64,000 bases of DNA from contig NC_052016.1 in the NCBI RefSeq assembly GCF_015832195.1, positions 33,625,129 through 33,689,128 of the forward strand, written 5' to 3'. Numbering within the stretch: the first letter of the stretch is position 1; the number at the start of each line of letters is the position of its first letter. Below, piece by piece: positions 48,601 through 59,640 of the stretch. The DNA comes from Motacilla alba alba (taxonomy: Eukaryota > Chordata > Aves > Passeriformes > Motacillidae). The notes under the pieces are model-generated. The model saw nothing but the letters and a program-made list of their open reading frames with translations. It made no database searches and was not told the DNA's origin. The position numbers and the translations under genes were made by a program.

Positions 48601-50287
48601 CAGGCAGTGGAAGGAGAGGATGTCAAGCATGTGAGTTGCTTAAACTGACTGTGAAGTAGTGGCAATAAAATAAAAATATTTTTTAAAAACCCAAGAGAAG
48701 TTCTAAGCTACCGCAGAAGGATTGGCCAGGAATGACTGCCGAGGCAAAGCAAAGGAGAAGAAAGTGGAAAGAGACACAGGACTGTGGCTGTAAGAAGTCA
48801 TCAGTACCTAAAGCACAAAGAAAGCATAACAGGCTTAAGGCTATAAATTAATAAGATACAATATACCAAGGCTTTCTGTAGCCAAATGGAATTTTCATCC
48901 CTTCTCTTGCACTGAGCTATAATCCCAGTTCTTCTGAACACGGCAAGCCCATGAAAAAGTAGGATACAGGCAACTGTGATGGCTACAGCCACTGCTGAAT
49001 TTGCTTAATCAAATGTGTCTTGGGGTCAGGGTGTGCAGGGAGACAAAGGTTTTTGTACTACATCAGGGAAGAAGGAAGAGTGTAGCTTCCCAAACAAATC
49101 CCTCATCAGGTTCACAATAAGGAAGAGAAAGAAGATAATGACATGATACTGATAATGAAGATAATGACATTATAATGATGTAAAGCAGGAGCCTGGTGCT
49201 GCTGGCAGTACCAAGCCAATAAAAAAGTAGAATAATAAAAATGCCCAAACCAAAAAAACAGTCACCCATTTGAACCTTCCTCATAATTAGTGCTAACTCC
49301 AACAGAGTTGTGAAGTCCTTCAGTTGTTAATACAGAGACACAAAAGTATATTTAATAATAAAAAGGCAAAAAACTGAGGGAAGATGAAAACACTTGTGGT
49401 TAATACAAAAATAATTTAATTTTTTTAAAAAGAAAAAATGCACGCGTAAGCAAGGGGAAAAGAAAAATTCCTTCATTAATCCCCATTGGCAGGCAGCATT
49501 GGCCACATCCAGGGAAGGGCTTCAGCACATACAGCAGTTGTTGGGAAGAGAAATGCTGCCACCATGAACATCCCTCCTTCCTCCTTTCCCCAAGCTTTTA
49601 GTGCTGACTATGATGAATGGCACAGTCACAGGGTATGGAATAGCCCTGCAGTCAGCTGGGGTCAGCAGTCCAGGCTGTGTCCCCTCCCAGCCTCCTGCCC
49701 ACCCCACTGGATTTTAGGGGGCCAGAACTGGCAGAGACAAAGCCTCACCAGAGTGCAAACACTGCTCAGAGTCAGCAAGTTACTGGTGTGTTACCGAAGC
49801 TGTTTTACCAACAAATGCAGAGCGCAGCACCAGCTGCTCTCCCAGCCAGACCCAGCACAGGCACTGGGTGCCACAAGACTCTCCCTCACCCAGGAGTGCT
49901 TCCTGCAACTGGGTGTATTGGTTTCACAGAAAAGGAATCCAACTGGAATATGGCGAGGAAGTCAGCAGCACTACAGTGGATTAACTTGTCAGAGAGGAGA
50001 GGAAAACACCATCACTTACGCAGGTACGGAGACAGAGCTGGGCAGGGATCCTGAAATGCATTCACCATGGGAACATCTGCAGTGGATTCAATCTTCTCTT
50101 CCTTTTGACTGTGCTCCAGGCTAGTTACCTTCCTGAAAAAATCCACCATGCTCTTAGCTTTAGGAATTTCTTGTCTGGTATCCACTAAGTAACTGAATGT
50201 GGTCCATAGCACCATCACAAATAAAGTGACAAGCACCAACACTTTGAACTTATAGAAGAGGTTAAAAACATTCCAGCCCAAGGCCAT
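36663..50287 (-). CDS. B4GALT4: Beta-1,4-galactosyltransferase 4, 6 coding exons
   Basis: In transcript order the coding exons are 50287-50020, 48445-48213, 44763-44576, 39804-39682, 37342-37238 and 36804-36663. All have GT-AG borders and join in frame to 352 aa (human B4GALT4 is 344). This Golgi type II enzyme adds Gal in beta-1,4 linkage to GlcNAc and is known to favour 6-sulfated GlcNAc, as in keratan sulfate. Visible signs: an anchor near residues 16-33 ([18 protein letters not shown]), the B4GALT4-like stem ([15 protein letters not shown]), the UDP loop [20 protein letters not shown] with the metal-site [14 protein letters not shown] with the catalytic Trp and Asp, metal ligands Met and His in [13 protein letters not shown], and the terminal block [12 protein letters not shown]...[11 protein letters not shown]. 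The start is ATG at 50287 in the strong context GCCATGG. Nothing is broken, so I expect an active enzyme. Confidence 0.96.
40725..41860 (-). repeat. Long CR1 LINE segment, minus orientation, in a B4GALT4 intron
   Basis: The plus strand reads as a reverse-complement CR1 for about 1.1 kb: the 3' tail ('cttggagatcacatcatcca'), the 'tttgtgcccattaccacttg' and 'gagaagggtctggctccaga' blocks, 'cagaactgggcacaatactc', 'ccaggtgcaggacactgcat', and at the far end 'gaaggctatcaggttggtca'. This reaches well into the reverse-transcriptase frame, though many small deletions break it. Confidence 0.85.
42215..42762 (+). repeat. CR1 LINE 3' end, plus orientation, in a B4GALT4 intron
   Basis: Plus-strand CR1 text: 'tcagttctgatctccacagt', 'ggagctgggcctgtttaatc' (frame [11 protein letters not shown]), 'aggaagaacttctttccatg', 'gaacaggctgcttagggagg', ending 'aggtcccttccaaccccatc' and 'cattctgtgatcctg'. 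It lies about 0.4 kb from the oppositely oriented copy at 40725-41860. Confidence 0.9.
43190..43380. repeat. A/C-rich low-complexity tract with CAAA repeats
   Basis: About 190 bases almost free of G and T on the plus strand, including CAAACAAACAAACAAA near 43246-43264 and a 17-A run near 43290-43306. It explains an apparent 122-codon Phe/Cys/Trp-rich minus frame, which is not a gene. Confidence 0.85.
46828..46882. repeat. Two abutting perfect hairpins in a B4GALT4 intron
   Basis: The first has arms TGACATCAC (46828-46836) and GTGATGTCA (46842-46850) with a 5-base spacer. The second has 16-base perfect arms CATTTTCTCTCTCAAA (46849-46864) and TTTGAGAGAGAAAATG (46867-46882) with a 2-base spacer. 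The two share two bases, so only one can fully form at a time. Confidence 0.9.
49131..49180 (+). repeat. Short AT-rich imperfect tandem repeat
   Basis: GAAGATAATGACAT occurs at 49131-49144 and again at 49157-49170, with further GATAATGA-like units between and after. It lies within the first coding intron of B4GALT4. Confidence 0.7.
49400..49830 (-). mobile_element. Degraded avian LTR fragment in a B4GALT4 intron
   Basis: The order of motifs follows the same LTR family as 57747-58304 in the minus orientation: 'attccttcattaatccccat', 'ggcaggcagcattggccaca', 'catccctccttcctcctttc', 'gggtatggaatagccctgca', 'ggctgtgtcccctcccagcc'. Ends are not sharp and no target duplication was found. A 212-codon plus frame running through it (49486-50124) is a by-product. 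Confidence 0.6.
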
Positions 50288-50402
50288 GGCTTCCCTGATC
50301 CACAAACAGCTTCCTCTGCTCTGATGCCGAGGCAGGTCACTGCATATCCAGTGGGGATGAAAGCACAGCTCCCAGTAAGAACATCACAGTAGGGAAGTAA
50401 AG
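50288..50402 (-). other. B4GALT4: 5' UTR part of the first coding exon of B4GALT4, with an upstream ORF
   Basis: On the minus strand a good acceptor (CCTCTCTACCTCCAG) ends at 50403, so the coding exon probably runs 50402-50020. In its 115-base leader an upstream ATG at 50384 opens a 15-codon hydrophobic frame (MFLLGAVLSSPLDMQ) that ends with TGA at 50339-50337, 49 bases before the main ATG. Upstream non-coding exon(s) must be joined to it. Confidence 0.6.
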
Positions 50403-53400
50403 CTGGAGGTAGAGAGGGCTGCCACACTTCCTGCAGTTTTGAAATTCATGGAGCCATAGTATTGTTTGCTCTTCAAATGTCACAAAATATGACTTTAACC
50501 TAGACCACAAAAAAATAAAAAAGGAAAGAGAGAATTAGTTTCTACCATCTCCACTGCTACACCTTCACAGATTCCATGAAAACAGGTTATGACAATACAC
50601 AAAATGTAGCAAGTACTATCAACTGGTCAGAAACCAAGACCATGATCTTTGGACTTAGTTCAGTCATAAACCAGCTGCATGATTTTATGCAAATCACTTT
50701 CCTGTTTTGTTTTTCTCTCTCAATCTTTCTTTTTTTTTTTCCAGATCAGAAAGTGCAACCACTATCCCATGTTATGTCTGTGTACAGTGCCTGGCAATAC
50801 ACAGGTTTTATCACTTCTGTTCCTACCAAAATTAACAACAGCTGCAAAGGAAAAGATTCTGTTGGCTATGAGTAAAGCCCATCCAAAATGAAAACCACAC
50901 GAATCTCTGCACAACTAAACTGTTTTCTTCTGAAAGACAGTATTATTGATGTTACGTTGCTCAGCACAATGCAGTGTGAAACAACACTGACTGGTATCAG
51001 AAATCATTGTTCTTTATCTGCTGCCTGTCAGTACCACCTTTTGGGTCTTTGTCCAGTATTCCTCCTCTCACACACTTGAAGGAGGAAAATCTTCCTGCTT
51101 TTTAAGGGAAAGGTTCAGTTTTTCAAAAGTGTTATGTCTGTGAAGAGCCAATCCTTTATTCCCCCTCCTGCCCTCTTTCAAGGGCTCCATTTTCATACAG
51201 CCTTTCACTGCCATCATACTATAGTTACCACTCTACTTCTTTTGGCTGTTATTATCATTTCATAGCAAATGAAGAATGGAATTTTAATAAAAGAGAGCTC
51301 TGATATAGAAAACACAAGAAAACTGCAGCCTCTGAGAAGAACAAGGACTGAGGCTAAGTGAAGCAAAGGCAGTGATTTAAGACAGCGCACATGAAACAGG
51401 CTAGATCAAAGAGAAGAAACATAAAAACATGGAAAAGGTTATTTTATACCAGCCTCTAAGGTACATGAGACCCTGGAGAGATATCACAGGCACAAGGAGT
51501 GCAGTAACTCCACATTTCCACTAGTTTAGGCCTGGTGTCTTCTGGCACATTTTGCTGATCAGTGGGAACATATATGGGAGCCTGACGCAGGACTACCAAG
51601 ATGAACTCCCAAGCTTTTAGGGTTCACTGGAAATTACCAGCTGCTGTCCCTCCTGGCAGGCACTTCATGGAAAAGCCAACCTGCTCTCCTCATTCACATG
51701 CAACACATAGCAATGCTCTAAGTAAAGGGACTCAAATAAAAGACAAAATGTCCACCCTTCCCCACCAGTTTACACCCTGCAATAGTGCACACAGGAAATC
51801 AGTGATAAGCTCTATGAATCATCTGAGAGCAGTGTGGACCTCATGGGTAATAATAGCCTGAAATTAATAACTCAATGACCTTAGAATTTGCTTATCTAAA
51901 CTCTACCTACAAGTTTCTATGGAATAATCTAAATTGCTGCCTTTCAGTTACTACGTAGTATTCATCAGGTGAAGCACTTCTCCCAAAGGGTATAGTTTCC
52001 TCCAAAATAAACCAAAGGTCTCACAAGGAGAGAATTTCCTTCTCCATCACCCAATCCAGGTGCACCTCAGATTAATCTGGGCTGAAAAGGACAACATGAA
52101 AGTTAAAAAACCTGAACTTTGCATGCAGCGAACAACTATCAAAAGGTGTTTATTATATTCACAGCTTCCCACTTTCCCAGAAATGGACTACAATCTTTAA
52201 AAAGAGTTAAAACAGTTGCTCACCACTGGTACTCAGATTAGTGCAAATGGGCTGTCCCCTATAAGAAATTATTTTGTCCATAAATAAAGTTTAAAATTAA
52301 CTACCTGTGGGAAAAGACATAAAGAAACACCAGGAGGCAGGAGGCAGTCAGTATTAATCAGAAGACACAGCTTCTGAAATATTTTGTTGTTTTTGTTAAA
52401 ATATCAGGAAGAGCATGCAGGTGTAAAATTGCTAAGGTACTGGGATGTTAAAATTATGGACATAAACTATGAACTTACTGCACCAACCTTATTTCTACTC
52501 TCCTCCACTCCTATTCCAAATCTCACACATTTGAGTTTCCTTTGTCAGCTTCGCAAGATTGTATAAGTAGCAGCTACTAAAAGTTCACATTCCTTGTCTG
52601 ACAAATCTTCACACTGTTCTACTGTCAGTGTGAATAATTTCCCATAATAACTAAACTCACATCTCCACTGGCTTCTATGGCAGCAACAGAATGCTGCTCC
52701 TGCTTAAAATATACTTGAGCAGGGCAGCATAAATATGCACACATGATCACAACCATTAGTCACCTTCAGTTCATCACAACATTCATGCAGAAGGGCAATA
52801 ATTCACATTTCAGAAACCTACAGTTTGATTTTTTGGTGTTATCTACAGAGAATACAGCATGTATTTCAAAATGCAGACACGCAAAGGTATTTTGGTATTT
52901 TAAATGGAAAAACACTGATGAATCAACTGTCACACCAATTTACCTTACATTATTCATTCAGAGGTTAAAAGGTTTTTTGCCTGGCTTTTTTCCCCTGAAA
53001 CATGAGAATGGCATGTACACAGAAAGGCAAACCTGATTCTACCAACAGAGAAGGAAGAACTGTGGAAGAACTGTACCCTTATGAATGAAGAAGACAGTGA
53101 AGAGCTGTCACTTTTATGACTCCTGCCAAAGACTGAGAACTTGTGAACATAAGAGGACAATAACTGAGAATAAAAGGACAAGCAAGAAGTTAAGCCTCAA
53201 AAGAACCTGCCTGTCAGAGAAACAAAAAAAAAAAAAAAAAAACCAAAAAAATACCTTGGCCATTGCCACTCTGGAGGGTGTTGTGTTACCATTTCACACT
53301 AAGGACTCCAGTTTAAAAAGTCATCTTTCACCAGCAAGCTTAAAGTACCTTCGTTGCTAAGTCAGGCAGCTAACCCAGAGTCAAGAAGACCAGAGCTTGG

Positions 53401-56400
53401 ACCTTCTTAAAGAAAAAGTTAGGCTCGGGGCCTGCTGCTAAAAAGCCATACTTGGAGAACTAGTATAAAAGCCCGAGCTATAATACATAACATAAAATCA
53501 TTATTAATGGAATAGTCTTAATCAAATACTGATTAGAATAGTCATGCAAAACCTACTCCAGCCTTAATAGTCTTGACAGTAACAACTGAGGCAGAAGAGA
53601 CATTCAGTAGCTGAGTCCTTTCCACATCCTGAACAACCAAGTCCCCTTTCCCACTGATCAATTTCCCATCTTTCTTTTGCTCCCTATGTATTAATGAAGC
53701 ACATATTTTCATCTTTGCTATCCCTGGATTATGGCTGATAAATTGGTTGGGGGTGGTGGTGAGAAAAGGCCACCTAGTCATACATTATACCATGTGCAAA
53801 CAAAAATTCGATACTGAACAAATCTTGCTAGAAACAATAGGATCTCAGAAGCTGGCAAAATGGTTCTTTTTTCTCCTGTACTTCATAACTCAGGGTGACC
53901 AACCCTCAAACATGGGTGGGAGAACACTTGTGGTGCAACTAAACTCTTCTCATAGCTCTGACACCTGACTCTAGTTGTGTGCAACCTTCATAAAGCAGAC
54001 CAAAGAAACTTTCATAGGAAACAAAGTGCAACTTTCTTGTGAAAAAAAGCTCAGTGAAGCATAACCAAACCTAGTTTAGAAAGTTACAGCTGGCTAGAAG
54101 GGAATGGCCCTTCAGACCACAAGGTCAAAACCACCACAGTACCCACTTCAAAATGCATAATAGAGAAAAATTAAACAGAACAAAGCCACAGTTATGCAAA
54201 TACAGCATAAGTCAGAATTCTAAAATTGATGCAGAAGGTGAAAGGTCTCCTTCTGCATGCGGATATACTTGTATCTAGACAGATGCTGTAACACAATTCT
54301 AAATAGCTCCCTGACCGTGCTGAGGCATAAAAATAGTGCAATAGTTCTGCCTTCCCCAATACCACATCTGTACCAACAACTGTCCCTGTGCTCTGCAGCT
54401 TGTCTGACAACCCAAGTTCCATAGCCTGCTATGTGTTTTGAATCACATGCCAAACCCTGCTTCCTTGTTGGAAGGTTCCTGGCACTGCTCATAAGATATT
54501 TATCTGCAGGAACCCATCCAGGACACAGAGCTGTAAGATTCCTCCAGGAACAGGGGTGTTCAGTTCTCATCCTCGAGCCTGATGGCAAAAACATGAAGCC
54601 CTCACTTGCCCTTTTCCATCCAGGTAGTCCAAAATAGTAAGCAAAGTTCCAGCATGGACAAGACTTCTGAAGCAAACTGGGATGGTCAGAAGCCTGTCCA
54701 TACTCATCCAGGGTTTTCCCAGCAGAAACACACATGCATTGGAGTCTGACACACTGTGCAAGCACAGAATGAGCAAGCAACACACGTATAAGCTGGTTCC
54801 CCATGTAAGGGCTGCAGGGTCAGCCTGTGCATTTGCCACCTGATTGAAGCCAGTAGCACTACCAAGCTCAGAAATGCCCAGGAATACTGGACTAAAGTCT
54901 GTTCTTTTTCATCTAAGCACAATTCCTAGACAAAGTCAGTATCAGCTAGAAGACTGAGAACTAATAGCCCTGATCTAGATATTGGTGAAGGAAAGTAACC
55001 TTATGAACAAAATTTGGTAGAGTAACTGGAACTGATAAAAACTCATTATGTTCCAAACAGTGATTTTTCCCTGACAGTTTTTATGTAAAAATGTGTCATC
55101 ATGATAATTATGCTAAAGCCTAAATTACTTATCCAAAAAAAGTTATGCTTAACAGTATAAATAATCAGTGAGAACATGGTGCCTAAATTTTACTTTTTAT
55201 ATGTTCACATTTAAAACTATTCACCCTGTAGGGGTGAAAGACATTTTCATCGGATGAAAGGAAAATTAACTTTTAATTTACACAAACCAACTTTCTGACT
55301 ACCTGTTTCACATGGTTGAGTAAGGACAGATTTCCCACGCAGGATTTTCTAGAAGCCCCTGCAAGCTCCTTAAGTCCACGCACAAATTCCAAAGGCAGCA
55401 GAACAGGTTCAGCAGCAACGAGCATTCGCTTCAACCTAACTAAAAACTGTTTTAAGTTTAAGCAGGAAATGAAGCATGAAACAGTTCCCTGGGACTGCAT
55501 TTAATCAGCCCTGTACTAAACAGACAATTATTTGTTATTTTATCTAGGCCAGAATCAAAAGCAGCAATGGGTTAGCTCTGGGTATATCAGGAAGTGTAGC
55601 AGTCTTCTTCATGAAGTCCACCAAAAAGGAATTAAAATTCCTGACAACTGTCAAGGTAGAAAGATCACTGTACAGCATCAACTTTTCTATGCAGGATAGT
55701 TCAAGTTTTACAAGAGTCAATACCTGCTTCTTTCACAAGCACTTCCTTCTTTTCAACAGATTAGTTTCTTAGTAGGGAGTTAAGCCAATAACTTTTAACA
55801 CCTCTTTTACGCAATACTTTCATAATCCTATTACCTCTTCCTATTTAAAACCCACCAACTGCACTGAGAAATGGTGCTATTTCAAAAGAAAAACAAACAA
55901 CAAAAAAGATAAATCCAATCCTCAAACAAATTCTCTTTCCACTTCTCAGAATTTGAAGCCAAATAAAGAAAGCACATTAAACCGCTCACTGCTGCTGCCA
56001 CATCGCTCCTTCCTGTCACTCCAAGACACTCGCTCCAAGAACTATGGAGAGCACTTCACAAGCACACAAGCAGCAGACACTTTTCATCCAGGAAACCCCA
56101 CACCATAAAGAGACCTCTGTTACCTCTGACAGGCTGCAGGAAAGAATCAGCTCAATATCACAGGATGGAAAAAAAAAAATTAAAAGGAGAAAGAAAAAAA
56201 AAAAAAAAAAAAAAGAGCAAACACATCCCAGTTTTCCTCAGGCCAAAGAGTCTCCATGATGCTGTCCCACATGCCTCTCCCTCAGCTCATAAACGAGCCC
56301 GGGCAGCCAGCCTCCCTCCTTTCCTCCTAGCACAGCAGAACCAGCACACAGGCACTCTGGGACAGAAGCAATATTGCTCAGAAATAATTCCCACAACAAA

Positions 56401-57746
56401 CCCTTCCATTAGAAACAAAGGCTCAAGCCTTTGCTCCTAAAAGCAAACCACAATCTATCAGTGCCCTTTTGGCATCTTTTACATTTGGAGATTTTAAACA
56501 TTAGAGATGTCATTCTTCTTACACACGTCAAGCTGCCCACTCTCTTGTCCATGTCTGTGGAGAAGTCCCAGTGCTCCCACTACACTCCTCTCTGTTATCA
56601 CCTAGACATACCCATTGATGACAGTCCCTACTGTCTACTTTATGAAAAGCATCTACTTTATGCAAACAGCCTGGCTCACTGACCCTTTTCATGAAAGACA
56701 ACTTCCTGTTACTAGGTTGTCCCTCCCTGGTGCTTTTTCCACCACTCTGACCCGTAAAACTCCTCCAGCAACCCCACAAAATCAGCTGGATCAAAACTTT
56801 GTCATCTCACCCATTTGGGGCTCCCTCAAAGTACCAGGGATGCAGCATTGCAACGACCTGAGTAGACACAGGGTTCATGGCTACGGTGGATTGCAGAAAA
56901 GGATGGGAGAGAAAGCATAGGTACAGCCTCATGACAAGGGTTAAATTTCTTGTGACTCAAACCTGGTAGAACTCTTTGGGCAATACATGCATTCCAAGCA
57001 GGTGGGTATTTCAAGGCTTCCCCGGTCAGTGGCACCTCCTCTGTGCCATTTTCATGACTGCACAAGAATTTTGGGAAAAAGCTTCCTCATTTCAGACACT
57101 CAGCAGTGCGGAAAGAACCTTTAGCACTACCGCGTGTTTTAACTGGTCAGTCACAAAGCCAGACCAGCCTGGGCATCAACTGTCACCATCTCATCTTTCT
57201 CTCTGGTCCAGTCCCCAGACTAATTTCTCTGCACCAGCACAAGCTCTCATGAAAACATAGAGCTAGCTGGATTAGGAAGCAAGCAGAATTTCTAGCAACC
57301 TTCTGTAATCCTTTGTCTACACTTCCTACTGAAAAATGTCAGAAAACCTGATATGACAACCAGCAGAAAAACAGTAGCTCAGCTTTCAGTTGACTAGAAA
57401 TGGTTATTTTAGGAGAATGATAACAGATATTTCCAGGCAACGGCAGGTAACATTCTACAAACTGCCCGGAACCTGGCAATTTTAAAGAGGAAACGTATGA
57501 GTTAAAAAGAAACAGACCAAGGTGCACTTGTGGGCCCTGATTACAGTAACAGCCACTGCCAGCTAAATACTCCAGTTGTGTCAAGAAAACAAAGAGATAC
57601 ACAGATGTGCTGGCTCCACACTCTTTATTCCTTGATAACTGCTTGATACTCAATATAAAAGAACAAAGGTACTGGCAGCTCCAACTCCCTGAATTACAAA
57701 CCAAAAAAAAAAAAATAAAAGAATACCTAACACACCAGGAAATAAC

Positions 57747-58304
57747 TGCTGTGGTTTAACCCCAGCTGGCAACTCAACACCACACAACCACTCCCTCAAC
57801 GCTGCACCAACAGTGGGATGGGAGAGAGAATCAGAAAAGTAGAAGTGAGAAAACTCACAGGTTGAGAAAAAAACTGTTTAATAGGACATAAAAGGAAGAA
57901 AATAACAATTAGAATAACTGCAGCAATAACGATAATTAGAATATACAACAGACATGATGCAGTTGCTCACGAATGCCCAGCCAGACCCTAAGCAGCTGCC
58001 CCTGGCCAGCCCACCCCTCAGGTGATACACTGAGCATGGTGCCCTTCAGTATGGAATATTCCTTTGGCCATTTTGGGTCAGCTGTTCTGGCTGTGACCCC
58101 TCACAAATTCTTGTGCCACTCCAGCATTTTCACTGGCAGAACATGGGAAACTGAGAAGTCCATGACTTGGGGAAAACACTGCTCAGCAACAACCAAAACA
58201 TTCCTGTGTTATCAACTTAATTCTCATACTAAATAAAAAAAAACCACACCACTGTACCAGCTGCTGGGAAGAAAATTAACCCTATCCCTGCTGAAACCAG
58301 GGCA
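57747..58304 (-). mobile_element. Solo LTR of an avian endogenous retrovirus
   Basis: About 558 bp. On the minus strand it starts TGCCCTGGTTTCAGC and ends GGTTAAACCACAGCA, so the termini are TG...CA. Internal wording follows a common avian LTR: 'gggatgggagagagaatcag', 'aaactcacaggttgag', 'ggaatattcctttggccatt' and 'acattcctgtgttatcaact'. The flanking 5 bases are ATAAC and ATAGC, a target-site duplication with one mismatch. No internal viral genes remain. Confidence 0.8.
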
Positions 58305-58975
58305 ATAGCCTGGATATTTTAGTTTACACAACTTACTGTCTCCAGGACTGTGGGCATCACCGAAGAAGCGATTGCAACAATGTAAATGAGGAAAGGCTTG
58401 ACAATAAATACAATAAATCCATTACATAAAAAGATAACACCACGGCAAAAAAAAAATCACTGAGAAAAAACTTTCCATATATTTTTAACTCTGACACGCA
58501 GGACAGAGAAGAAAACAGGAGTGTCTCATTATCTTGCATACCCCTAACAGGGACACCATTGTTCTTCCACTCAACATTACCCTGAACAAGGAGCGCTATT
58601 GCCGTGTTCCAGCCTGCTCTGGTTTATGATCAATAAGCTCAGCAACTGTCTCCAGTCAGGAGAATGCATTAGACAAATGCAGCAGTCCCTAAGCACTGGT
58701 ACATGTGAAGTCCATTGTCCTTTGATTTTCTGCCTGCTAGACTCTCACTTTACCACTCTGGAACAGAAGAGGGGGAGGTAAAGGCTTACCAACAGACAAG
58801 GCAGACTCAACTTGGGGAAAATTAATTTGTTGTCAATTAAAAAATGAGTAGGAGGGTGAGAGACAAAAAGTACACTTCCCCTCCACTTGCTTCTTCCCAG
58901 GCTCGACTTCATTCACTCATTCCCACCTTATCCACTTCCCAACCCACAGCAGTGCAGGGGGACAAGGAATGCAGG

Positions 58976-59640
58976 TCACAGAATTATAGAATCATCTAGG
59001 TTGGAAAAAACCTCTATGATCATCGAGTCCACCTGCTAACCCAGCACTGCCAAGCCCACCACTAAACCATGTCCCTAAGCACCACATCTACACGACTTGG
59101 GAATACTTCCAGGAACAGTGACTCAACCACTTCAAAGGGCAGCCTGCTTCAGAGCTTGACAATCCTTTCCATAAAGAAATGTTTCCCAATATCCAATCTG
59201 AACCTCCCCATGTGCAGCTTGAGGCTATTTCCTCTTGTCCTGCTGATTGTTACTTGGGAGAAGACACCTACCCTTTCAGGTAGTTCTAAAGAGAGGTCAG
59301 GTCTCTCCCGAGTCTTCTTTTCTCCTGGCTAAACAGCCCCAGCTCCCTCAGCTGCTCCTCACAGGACTTTTGCTCCAGACCCTTCACCACTTCTGCTGCC
59401 CTCGTCTGGACTTGTTTCAGCACCTCAATATCCTTCTTGTAGTGAGAGGCCCAGAAATGGATACAGGATTCAAGGTGTGTCCTCACCAGTGCCAAGTACA
59501 GGGGGACAATCACTACCCTAATCCTGCCGGGCACACTGTTGCTGATCCAGGCCAGGATGCCACAGGCTGCAGCTTCTTTCAAGGCATCTCCTCCTGCTAC
59601 AACAGGAGACTGACTACTGCACACTCAGGTGAGAGAGTTC
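58976..59640 (-). repeat. CR1 LINE 3' segment with reverse-transcriptase remnant, minus orientation
   Basis: From the tail at 58976 ('tcacagaattatagaatcat', 'catcgagtccacctgc') through the 3' UTR into coding sequence. On the minus strand a 112-codon frame at 59624-59286 includes [18 protein letters not shown], the end of the CR1 reverse transcriptase. The frame has no interruption over this stretch, which suggests a fairly young copy. Confidence 0.9.

Noticed and set aside
49486..50124. 212-codon plus-strand open frame
   Set aside because: It runs through a degraded LTR and then antisense to the first coding exon of B4GALT4. It has no protein motif.
53020..53245. Possible processed retrocopy ending in a long A-run with an upstream AATAAA
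   Set aside because: The AATAAA is about 50 bases from the A-run, further than usual, no parent gene was recognised and no target duplication was found.
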